A stretch of DNA of 18,200 bases from contig JAJFHC010000290.1 in assembly GCA_021775835.1 (NCBI GenBank), positions 1 to 18,200 on the forward strand. Reading direction: 5' to 3'. The stretch comes from Hyphomicrobiales bacterium. GTDB taxonomy: Bacteria; Pseudomonadota; Alphaproteobacteria; Rhizobiales; JAJFHC01. This document shows positions 1 to 6,702 of the stretch, in pieces; positions within the stretch are counted from its first letter, which is position 1; each line of letters opens with the position of its first letter. The notes under the pieces were generated by a model. The model worked only from the letters and a program-made list of their open reading frames with translations. It was not told where the DNA came from and searched no databases. Both the position numbers and the translations under genes were made by a program.

Positions 1-1458
1 CGTGCGGTCGACCCCGATGGATGCGCTCCGTCCTACCTGGCACCGTTGCGGATCGGGGTCGTGGTTTGCTGCGTGGTGGTTTTTGGCTTTGGCAGCTGGT
101 CTGTGCTGGCGTCGATTTCAGGTGCCGTTGTTGCCCAGGGCAAGGTTTCCGTCGAAGGTCGGGCGCAGGCCATTCAGCACCTGGATGGCGGCGTGGTATC
201 GGAAATCCTTGTGCGCGATGGTGACAGTGTCAAGAAGGGGAGCGTTCTGCTCAGACTGGACTCTGTTGGCCTCATGACGGAGTTGTCGATCGGTGAAAAC
301 CGTATCTACGAGGCGCTGGCGAGACGGGCCAGGCTCCAAGCCGAGCGTGACGGCAGGCTTTCGCCTGTCTGGCCCGAGGAACTGGACACTCTCGATCTGG
401 ATCGCCGCCGCCGGGCAGAATCAGCGCTTGTCCGGCAGGATGTCGTGACCCGGAGCAATACCGCCACAAAGACCGACCGCAAACGCCGACGTATCAAGAT
501 TGCTTCCGCTGATTCATCCACTTTCTCACAGTCTTTGGCAAACGCGTCCAACAGAGAATCAAAACGTGTATTCGAGGCTGAGGTCCGTCTCTTCCGTGCC
601 CGGAAGGCAACACGCGCCGCCCAGGTTCAACGCCTGCGCAAGAGCATCGGGCAGGCGCGCGAGCAGGTCATCGGCCTTGAGGCCCAGCGCGAGTCGCGCC
701 GGCTGCAGCAGAAGCTCATCAAACGCGAGTTGAGCGGTGCCAGGAAGCTGCACAAGGAGGGCCTGTCTCCCTTGACACGGTTGCTGGCACTTGAACGCCA
801 GGTCTCCGAAATCGACGGTGCGGTCGCTGCTCTGACGGCGGAGATTGCTTCCATTGGCCAGAAGGTTGGCGAACTGGAAGTTGAAATTCTCAAGGTCGAA
901 AAAGACTGGCAGGAAATGGTCCTTGTGGACCTGCGTACAGCGAACCTAGAATACCGTGAGTATTCCGAGCGCAGGGCATCCCTCCTCGACAAATTGCAAC
1001 GGGTCGATCTGCGCGCTCCGGTCAGCGGCGTCGTCAACAACCTTGCGGCAAACACTGTCGGCGGGGTTGTTCGTGCCGCCGACACGGTTCTGGAAATCGT
1101 GCCGACCGGTGGAGCGCTCGTGGTCGAAGGGTTCGTGACGCCTGGACAGATTGACCGTCTTTACGAAGGCCAGACCGCAAATGTACGCTTGTCAGCCTTT
1201 AACGCCAACACCACGCCGGTGTTGACTGGATCACTGTTTCACGTTTCTGCCGACCTGATCGAAGATACAGAAACCCGGACGGAGAATTATCTCATAAGAG
1301 TCCGCATTCCCGAATCCGAAATCGCTTTGCTTCAAGGCAAGCGTCTGGTTCCCGGCATGCCGGCAGAGGTTTTCGTGGAAACCGGGCGGCGCTCACCGTT
1401 GAGCTTTCTGTTGAAACCCCTGACGGACCAGATTGCCCGCGGAACCAATGAGCGGTAG
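1..1458 (+). CDS. HlyD-family type I secretion periplasmic adaptor (5' end outside window)
   Basis: Membrane-fusion/adaptor subunit that would link an inner-membrane ABC exporter to an outer-membrane TolC-type channel. The frame is open from base 1, so the true start is probably upstream; the first in-window start codon is TTG at 46. Residues below count from that TTG. A hydrophobic segment (about 3-25) is the single inner-membrane anchor. Then comes a biotinyl-lipoyl-like half-motif (QHLDGGVVSEILVRDGDSV, 44-62), a long charged alpha-hairpin/coiled-coil region (about 80-310), the second lipoyl half (VDLRAPVSGVVNNL) and a C-terminal HlyD beta domain ending PGMPAEVFVETGRR, typical of PrtE/HlyD proteins. 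A Ser/Arg/Thr-rich stretch at about 121-172 is longer than I expect for PrtE-like relatives. The partner ABC transporter is presumably upstream, out of view. It ends 5 bases from the convergent ddaH stop. Confidence 0.9.
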   Translation, partial: RAVDPDGCAPSYLAPLRIGVVVCCVVVFGFGSWSVLASISGAVVAQGKVSVEGRAQAIQHLDGGVVSEILVRDGDSVKKGSVLLRLDSVGLMTELSIGENRIYEALARRARLQAERDGRLSPVWPEELDTLDLDRRRRAESALVRQDVVTRSNTATKTDRKRRRIKIASADSSTFSQSLANASNRESKRVFEAEVRLFRARKATRAAQVQRLRKSIGQAREQVIGLEAQRESRRLQQKLIKRELSGARKLHKEGLSPLTRLLALERQVSEIDGAVAALTAEIASIGQKVGELEVEILKVEKDWQEMVLVDLRTANLEYREYSERRASLLDKLQRVDLRAPVSGVVNNLAANTVGGVVRAADTVLEIVPTGGALVVEGFVTPGQIDRLYEGQTANVRLSAFNANTTPVLTGSLFHVSADLIEDTETRTENYLIRVRIPESEIALLQGKRLVPGMPAEVFVETGRRSPLSFLLKPLTDQIARGTNER

Positions 1459-1463
1459 ATTTC

Positions 1464-2255
1464 CTAGCTGTGCCATCTCAGCGACATACACGATAGGCCG
1501 GCATCGATCATACCGATCTGTGATGTTTCGAGTGGCACCACCTTGTATCCTTCCGACACAAGCATTGAGATTATCCCGGGAAAGTCCTTGCCGACGAAAA
1601 CCGTGTCGTTGACACGCAACGCGTTTGCGCCGGCCTCTTCGCCGCTCGGGGTGATGATTTGCTTGAAGTTTTCGAAGACGCCCGATGCAGCGAGCCGCGC
1701 CGTTGTGAGAACCGTCTCGTCGTCAACCAGCGAGCAGTCGGTCTTGAAATGCAGCACATTGGCCGGTGTGTTGAAAACCACGCCCTTGCGCCCGAACTGG
1801 GCGAGACAATCAATCAGGGCATTGGCGCCGACTTGAGACGTGCGGGCGGAAAGGCCGATGATGATATTGTCACGCGTATAGAGCACATCGCCGCCGTCCA
1901 CATAGCCGTCAGCCAATTCGAGGACCGTATCGAACCGTTCCCGCAATACCGGTGCAATGGCCGCCGTTTCACCTTCACGGCTGTCAATTCCGGGCCGAAG
2001 GAGAATAGCGCCTTCATGAAAGACCAGGGCCGGATCCTCGACAAAGATGGAATCGGGAAACTCCTCAAGTGGTTCCAGAACCTGGACGGCAGCGCCGGCC
2101 GTTTCAAGGGCTGCGACATAGGCATCGTGCTCTCCCGTGACCCCGGCGTAGGTGGGATTGCCCCGGTTGACGGCGCGCAACCCACCGGTCACAGATTGAG
2201 ACGGCTTGCGCACGATGGCGGAATCGAACTCATAGACTTTGTGGTTGTTGGTCAT
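1464..2255 (-). CDS. ddaH: Dimethylarginine dimethylaminohydrolase (DDAH)-type hydrolase
   Basis: Guanidino-group-modifying enzyme (pentein fold) expected to hydrolyse N-omega-methylated arginine to L-citrulline plus (di)methylamine. At 263 residues it has family length. Visible motifs: EEFPDSIFVEDPALV (64-78), which matches the FPDS.FVEDP segment of Pseudomonas DDAH; LRPG with Arg88; DGGDVLYT with Asp120; IGLSART with Arg138; LHFKTDCSL with His169; and the C-terminal LSCMSLRW with Cys256. Cys256, His169 and Asp120 form the expected catalytic triad. The acidic member is Asp in a DGGDV context, as in mammalian DDAH, rather than the Glu of the Pseudomonas enzyme. It is the last gene of the ocd-ctlX-ddaH operon, 57 bases after ctlX. 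The ribosome binding site is weak. Activity on arginine itself (deiminase) or another guanidino compound cannot be excluded from sequence. Confidence 0.85.
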   Translation of the reverse strand: MTNNHKVYEFDSAIVRKPSQSVTGGLRAVNRGNPTYAGVTGEHDAYVAALETAGAAVQVLEPLEEFPDSIFVEDPALVFHEGAILLRPGIDSREGETAAIAPVLRERFDTVLELADGYVDGGDVLYTRDNIIIGLSARTSQVGANALIDCLAQFGRKGVVFNTPANVLHFKTDCSLVDDETVLTTARLAASGVFENFKQIITPSGEEAGANALRVNDTVFVGKDFPGIISMLVSEGYKVVPLETSQIGMIDAGLSCMSLRWHS

Positions 2256-2312
2256 GGGAATTGCTCAGTTAAAATTGATGTTTAGGAAGGAGGGTATCGT
2301 CGGCTGGCCTCG

Positions 2313-3311
2313 TCATAAATCATTGACCGCGCCAGTCAACACAGTCTCCTTGGCATTTGCCTTGATGGAGTGATCGGACGTGTTCCAACGTGACGTGAGA
2401 TGAACGCCGGCCAACATGCAGCGGACCGAGCCACCGGCCATTTCAATCGTCGGCACTTCTAGTGGTACGACGACATTGCTCTTTTCGATCGCGGCGATCT
2501 GGTCGGCATCAAGGGCGTCAAGCGCGCGTTTTGAGATAGCCAGGACACGTGACTCAGCGCCCTGCAGTTCGATGGCATTGCCCGCAAAATTGGCGATTTG
2601 CTGATTGTCGAGAGCGATGACTTCGCGTCCGGAGTTTTCAAAACGCTCCTGGATTTCCGTGCGTCTCGGACTATCAGCGATCATGTCCATGCCAATCAAC
2701 GCAAAGTTTGTAGCGATGCACATAAGCACATTGGTGTGGTAGATCGGGACCCCGTTGGCATCGTGGGCCTCGAACACCATCGGCTCATAGTTGAAGTGCG
2801 TGCAGAAACGCTCGAGGGCAACCGGGTCGGTCCGGTTCGACTTGACCGCATAGGCCACCCGATCGATGTGATCGAGCACGATGGCGCCGGTCCCTTCCAG
2901 GAACAGACCGTCGGCCTCCAGCCCGGAATAATCGATGATGTCCTGGACGCGATAGTCGCTCTTGAGCATCTCGATGATATCGGCGCGCCGCTCCATGCGC
3001 CGGCTTGCCGCGAACATCGGATACATCGCGATATGACCGCCGGGATGGGTGGAGAACCAGTTGTTGGGAAACACCGAGTCCGGTGTTTCCCTGCTCTCGT
3101 CTTCAAAGAGATGCGTGCGTACACCGTGTGAATGCAGGACTTCCGCCGCCCGGCTGACCTCACTGAAAGCAGCTTCGGCCAGTATTCCGGGGTCGGCATC
3201 TTCCGCACGGCACTGGAAGGCATTGTCGGCCGCAGTTTCCGGGTTCGGCGCAAAATGATGCGGTCGGATCATGACCACGGCGGACGGTGCCTGGACGCTG
3301 CGGCGTTCCAT
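2313..3311 (-). CDS. ctlX: CtlX-type citrulline hydrolase (arginine deiminase-related)
   Basis: Member of the CtlX branch of the pentein/amidinotransferase superfamily. The Francisella member is a citrulline ureidase, giving ornithine, CO2 and ammonia from citrulline. The protein opens with VMIRPHHFAPNPETAADNAF. Further motifs are PDSVFPNNWFSTH (78-89), GLFLEGTGA with Glu139, VPIYHTNVLMC with His192, and GGSVRCML with the nucleophile Cys298. After the usual end near AGVHL it carries a tail of about 28 residues. The start at 3311 is preceded by a good GGGGAG ribosome binding site, and the gene begins only 15 bases after the ocd stop, so co-translation with ocd is likely. Placed between ornithine cyclodeaminase and DDAH, citrulline to ornithine is exactly the missing step, which supports the call. 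Confidence 0.83.
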   Translation of the reverse strand: MERRSVQAPSAVVMIRPHHFAPNPETAADNAFQCRAEDADPGILAEAAFSEVSRAAEVLHSHGVRTHLFEDESRETPDSVFPNNWFSTHPGGHIAMYPMFAASRRMERRADIIEMLKSDYRVQDIIDYSGLEADGLFLEGTGAIVLDHIDRVAYAVKSNRTDPVALERFCTHFNYEPMVFEAHDANGVPIYHTNVLMCIATNFALIGMDMIADSPRRTEIQERFENSGREVIALDNQQIANFAGNAIELQGAESRVLAISKRALDALDADQIAAIEKSNVVVPLEVPTIEMAGGSVRCMLAGVHLTSRWNTSDHSIKANAKETVLTGAVNDL

Positions 3312-3326
3312 GTGTTCAGACTCCCC

Positions 3327-4382
3327 TTAGGCGGCTGCAGCGCGCATGACCATACCGAACAGGTCACGCGGATCGTCCGGGTCGGCGAGCATGTCAAGGT
3401 TCTGGTATTGACCGGTGCTTTCCAACTGGTCGCGGACAAAGCGCAGTGCTGAAAAATCTTCGACCGCGAATCCGACGCTGTCGAACAGGGTGATCTGGCC
3501 TTCGCTGGTCCGTCCCGGTGTTTCGCCGCGCATGACCTGCCACATTTCGGTTACCGCGTGGTTGTCGGGCATCTGCTGAATTTCGCCTTCGATCCGGGTT
3601 TGCGGTGTGTACTCGACGAAGATGTCGGAGCGCAGCAGAATATCCTTGTGCAGTTCGGTCTTGCCGGGACAGTCGCCGCCGACCGCATTGATGTGGACAC
3701 CGGGACCCACCATGTTGTCGGTGAGAATGGTGGCACATTGTTTGTCGGCCGTGCAGGTCGTGATGATGTCGGCGCCTTCTACCGCATCCTGGGAGGTCGA
3801 GCAGCGTACGACCTCGAAGCCCTTGCCCACAAGGTTTCGGGCAAGCTTGTCGGTGGCCGCCGGATCGACATCGTACAAACGCAGTTTGTCGATACCGAGG
3901 ATTGCCTTGAAGCCCAGGGCCTGGAACTCCGATTGTGCGCCATTGCCGATAAGCGCCATGCATTTGCTGTTCCGGGGCGCCAGGTATTTTGCGACCAGGG
4001 CAGATGTGGCGGCGGTGCGAAGCGCCGTCAGGATCGTCATCTCGGACATCAGGACCGGATAGCCGCAGGCGACATCGGACAACACACCGAAGGCTGTGAC
4101 CGTCTGCAGGCCCTGGTTCATGTTCTTGGGGTGTCCGTTGACGTACTTAAAGCCATAGACTTCGCCGTCGCTGGTCGGCATCAATTCGATCACGCCCTGG
4201 GTCGAGTGGGAAGCCACCCGCGGTGTCTTGTCAAATAGTTCCCAGCGCTTGAAGTCATCTTCCAGATATTCTGCAAGGCCGGCAATGAACGATTCAACGC
4301 CGATGCTCAGAACGATTTTCATCATGTGATCGACACTGACGAACGGAACGATATTCAGGTCTTTGGAAGGTGCATTTGTCAT
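3327..4382 (-). CDS. ocd: Ornithine cyclodeaminase
   Basis: NAD-dependent enzyme converting L-ornithine to L-proline and ammonia (mu-crystallin/ornithine cyclodeaminase family). The 351-residue product starts MTNAPSKDLNIVPFVSVDHM, lining up with Agrobacterium-type enzymes. In-frame ATGs at 4403 and 4418 would add 7 or 12 residues but lack family support. Visible: GVIELMPTSDGEVYGFKYVNGHPKN with Lys79, LRTAATSA with Arg122, the nucleotide-binding loop LIGNGAQSEFQ (144-154), the acidic end of the next strand LYDVDP, and GGDCPGKTE with the expected catalytic Asp237. It is the first gene of the operon, followed after 15 bases by ctlX, and is divergent from an Lrp-type regulator across a 197-base AT-rich region. 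In rhizobia ocd often neighbours arginase; none is present here. Confidence 0.94.
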   Translation of the reverse strand: MTNAPSKDLNIVPFVSVDHMMKIVLSIGVESFIAGLAEYLEDDFKRWELFDKTPRVASHSTQGVIELMPTSDGEVYGFKYVNGHPKNMNQGLQTVTAFGVLSDVACGYPVLMSEMTILTALRTAATSALVAKYLAPRNSKCMALIGNGAQSEFQALGFKAILGIDKLRLYDVDPAATDKLARNLVGKGFEVVRCSTSQDAVEGADIITTCTADKQCATILTDNMVGPGVHINAVGGDCPGKTELHKDILLRSDIFVEYTPQTRIEGEIQQMPDNHAVTEMWQVMRGETPGRTSEGQITLFDSVGFAVEDFSALRFVRDQLESTGQYQNLDMLADPDDPRDLFGMVMRAAAA

Positions 4383-4509
4383 CGAATTATCGGTGCCTTT
4401 CATAGAGAAGGGTGACATTCAGAAGACGCTTCTCTTGCAGGCCTGTACCGGCGTCGATTCTGGTGTTACTTAAGATAGTGCAGGGGAATGTCAGAAGAAA
4501 TGTCAGGAG

Positions 4510-4559
4510 TTTACAAAAATTGTATGCCAAATTGAAAAAATCACATATTTTATTGTAAA
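4510..4559. promoter_or_regulatory. Candidate Lrp operator in the ocd/lrp divergent control region
   Basis: The region between ocd and the regulator gene (4383-4579) is much more AT-rich than its surroundings. It contains an inverted pair: TTTACAAAAATTGTATG at 4510-4526 and CATATTTTATTGTAAA at 4544-4559. The outer TTTACAA/TTGTAAA halves match perfectly, separated by about three helical turns. The left arm is itself a near-palindrome (ACAA-N3-TTGT at 4513-4523). Lrp/AsnC proteins typically bind such degenerate AT-rich dyads repeated on one helix face, and usually regulate both themselves and the divergent gene. The assignment to this Lrp is inferred from position. Confidence 0.45.
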
Positions 4560-4579
4560 AATCGTCAATTGAGGCGTTG

Positions 4580-5053
4580 TTGCCAGTACAAATAACGGAA
4601 ACCAGTCTTTTGAAGACGTCGCCTGCCAAGCATATTTACGACGACCTTGACCGTGAATTGATATCGCTGCTGCGCAAGGATGGCCGGGCGCCGCTGTCCA
4701 AGCTTGCAACGATTTTGGACGTATCCCGCGGTACAGTGCAAAACCGGCTTGACCGTCTGCTGGAAAACGGGGCGTTGCTCGGGTTCACGATCCGGGCGCG
4801 TGAGGATAGCGACCCGGGAACCATCCGGGCGGTGATGATGATCGAGGTCGAGGGCAAATCCACATCCCAGGTGATCAGACGCCTGCGCGGCATGCCGGAA
4901 CTTCAGAAGATGCACACAACAAACGGTTCCTGGGATCTGGTGGCTGAAATTCTTGCCTCCGACCTCAATGAATTTGACCGGGTCCTGCGCGAAGTCCGCA
5001 TGATCGAGGGTGTCCTGAACAGCGAGACCAGCATCCTGTTGAGTTCAGTCTAA
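4580..5053 (+). CDS. Lrp/AsnC-family transcriptional regulator
   Basis: DNA-binding regulator of the feast/famine family, divergent from the ocd-ctlX-ddaH operon and therefore its likely amino-acid-responsive regulator. The N-terminal helix-turn-helix spans about residues 20-70 (LDRELISLLRKDGRAPLSKLA, then DVSRGTVQNRLDRLLENGAL). The C-terminal RAM/ligand-binding domain spans about 83-155 (VMMIEVEGKSTSQVIRRL, then NGSWDLVAEILASDLNEFDRVL). Its 157 residues fit the family. No ATG gives a full-length product. Two TTG codons (4577 and 4580) follow GAGG at 4571-4574; I chose 4580 because its spacing is better. The TAA stop overlaps the desaturase stop on the other strand by two bases. The effector could be arginine, citrulline or ornithine, but the sequence does not say which. 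Confidence 0.88.
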   Translation: MPVQITETSLLKTSPAKHIYDDLDRELISLLRKDGRAPLSKLATILDVSRGTVQNRLDRLLENGALLGFTIRAREDSDPGTIRAVMMIEVEGKSTSQVIRRLRGMPELQKMHTTNGSWDLVAEILASDLNEFDRVLREVRMIEGVLNSETSILLSSV

Positions 5054-5976
5054 CCTTTGTTGTTCGTGCGGGCCCCCATGCCACCCAGATACTTGCCGTG
5101 GAACCGGAGATAACCTCTTTCTGTCTCGCGAAGGTGCGCACGAGTCAGTTCGTGGAACGCCGGCAAGCGGTGAAAGGGGACCGTGGGATATGCGTGGTGC
5201 TCTGCGTGGAAGGGCATGTTCCAGGCGAAGGTCCGGACAATGCGGTTGGTGAAAGTGGTGCGGGTGTTCTCGAACATGTCTGCCACATGCGGGCATCTGC
5301 CGTGTTCAGCCAGAAGATAGAGGCGCAGAAAGGGCTGTCCCAGAACTGCCGGTATAGTCCAGAGGTAAAGCAACTCGGAGGTTCCTATCCAGATCGACAG
5401 AGCGGCGATTGACGCATAGAGCGCGATCATCACACGGGATTCCCGACAGACCGAACGACGTCTTGACTTTGGAACGAACTCATCGTCGCATCGCCCCAGT
5501 GCATTGCGCAGCAGGGTTTTTATCTGGCTCCACCACACCGGTATGCCGGAGATATGCAGCAGATAGTGCAGAGCAGTTTCGGGCTTGGGTGCCGCCAGCT
5601 CCGGATCGCGGTCCGGCACGTGGGTATGCCGGTGGTGCGCAAAGTGAAAGTAGCGAAACCACACCGGCGGCAGCAGGATCACAAATCCGCAGACCCCGGC
5701 CACGGCCTTGTTGAGCCAGGCCGACCGGAACGCGGTTGCGTGGCTGGTTTCGTGCAGCAGCGTGAACAGAAAGATGATCATTGCGCCGTGGGCCACCATC
5801 ACAATTGGCCAGAAAGGTACCCGTTCCACGATCAGCCACCCCGTGATCGCGATGGCACTTGAGTGAAGCGCCAGATAGATCAGACCCTGCAGATCGGAGG
5901 TGCGCGTGAGCGCGCTTCGCTGTTCGACCGACAACATGCGGATTAAACCAATATGATCGAGGCGGGCTTCCTGCAT
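5050..5976 (-). CDS. Membrane fatty acid desaturase family protein
   Basis: Integral-membrane di-iron oxygenase of the fatty acid desaturase superfamily. The three histidine boxes that bind the metal are clear: HETSH (75-79), HFAHHRHTH (111-119) and HAEHH (257-261, in NMPFHAEHHAYPTVPFHRLP); AEHGR at 223-227 may add another ligand. Hydrophobic segments lie at about 33-50, 57-75, 92-106, 184-200 and 202-222. Length 308 is normal. The start is uncertain: ATG at 5976 and ATG at 5937 both lack a convincing ribosome binding site. The substrate is not readable; an acyl-lipid desaturase is most likely, while carotenoid hydroxylase/ketolase relatives share the same box pattern. Transcribed toward the Lrp gene, with overlapping stop codons; divergent from marR across about 210 bases. 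Confidence 0.85.
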   Translation of the reverse strand: MQEARLDHIGLIRMLSVEQRSALTRTSDLQGLIYLALHSSAIAITGWLIVERVPFWPIVMVAHGAMIIFLFTLLHETSHATAFRSAWLNKAVAGVCGFVILLPPVWFRYFHFAHHRHTHVPDRDPELAAPKPETALHYLLHISGIPVWWSQIKTLLRNALGRCDDEFVPKSRRRSVCRESRVMIALYASIAALSIWIGTSELLYLWTIPAVLGQPFLRLYLLAEHGRCPHVADMFENTRTTFTNRIVRTFAWNMPFHAEHHAYPTVPFHRLPAFHELTRAHLRETERGYLRFHGKYLGGMGARTNNKG

Positions 5977-6154
5977 GAAAGGCGTGTCCGGGATTGTTTC
6001 TGCTCCCGCCCGATGGCAGAGCCGTGATCAAACGGACGGGAACCTCAAAATCAACAGCGCCAGCTTAACCGGTAGCCGCGACATATGGAAAGTCCATGAA
6101 CTGAAGCGACACTGAAAGTTTCACGCCGTTACAGCCACACAAACGAACAGAGGC

Positions 6155-6184
6155 TTGACAATTGAAATATTAAGTGCATATACA
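6155..6184 (+). promoter_or_regulatory. Sigma70-type promoter of marR with overlapping candidate operator
   Basis: A perfect -35 box TTGACA (6155-6160) is followed after 18 bases by the -10-like TATACA (6179-6184), just before the ATG at 6191. A -10 this close to the ATG would give a very short or leaderless transcript, unless the real start of translation differs. TGCATATACAT (6175-6185) covers the -10 and recurs exactly at 8414-8424, upstream of the small gene at 8456. That makes it a candidate binding site for the MarR protein encoded here. TTG at 6155 could also open a longer reading frame, but I read it as the -35 box. Confidence 0.5.
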
Positions 6185-6190
6185 TCTATT

Positions 6191-6643
6191 ATGAAAACGA
6201 ACCACGCGACTCGAGACTTCCCCGACCTCAAAATGTGCACCTGCGCAAACCTGCGTCGGGCGACCCGATTGGTCACGCAGGCTTACGATGCAGCATTGAA
6301 ACCGGCTGGAGTTCGGGCAACGCAGTTCACCATATTGTCCGTCCTCGCAGGGCGCGGCCAGATTCGCCAAAGCGAATTGGCTGGTCTTCTCGGGATGGAC
6401 GGCACGACCTTGACCCGGAACCTGAAGCCATTGCTCGGCAAGGACTGGATCCGGATCGATCGGGATGAAGACCAACGTGTGAGATTGATATCGATCACCG
6501 CGCCCGGCCAACGCGTTCTGGATGAAGCCGTACCCCTGTGGCGGGACGTGCAGTCACGCTTCGTCAACGGACTTGGAGACGAACAGTGGTCCGGGTTGCT
6601 GACAGCGCTTGCAACGACACTTGACGTTGCGACGCAGGAGTGA
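6191..6643 (+). CDS. MarR-family transcriptional regulator
   Basis: Winged helix-turn-helix repressor of the MarR family, 150 residues from the ATG at 6191. The dimerisation helix region at 14-48 begins KMCTCANLRRATRLVTQAYD. The recognition part is QSELAGLLGMDGTTLTRNLKPLLGKDWI (60-87), followed by the wing DRDEDQRVRLISIT (90-103). Two cysteines at 16 and 18 (MCTC) sit where redox-sensing relatives such as OhrR carry a reactive cysteine, so oxidant or thiol sensing is possible but unproven. A longer form from TTG at 6155 would add 12 residues, but that codon looks like part of the promoter. It is followed by the alpha/beta-hydrolase gene on the same strand and probably controls it and itself. 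Confidence 0.88.
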   Translation: MKTNHATRDFPDLKMCTCANLRRATRLVTQAYDAALKPAGVRATQFTILSVLAGRGQIRQSELAGLLGMDGTTLTRNLKPLLGKDWIRIDRDEDQRVRLISITAPGQRVLDEAVPLWRDVQSRFVNGLGDEQWSGLLTALATTLDVATQE

Positions 6644-6702
6644 TGTTCACACGCTTTTTTGAGAAAAAAGATGTAACTACACTTAAATGGAGTTTCACGA
6701 AA

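Noticed and set aside
6655..6672. Hairpin CTTTTTT-GAG-AAAAAAG between marR and the hydrolase gene
   Set aside because: All-A/T stem of seven pairs, thermally weak and without a following T-tract; not a credible terminator.
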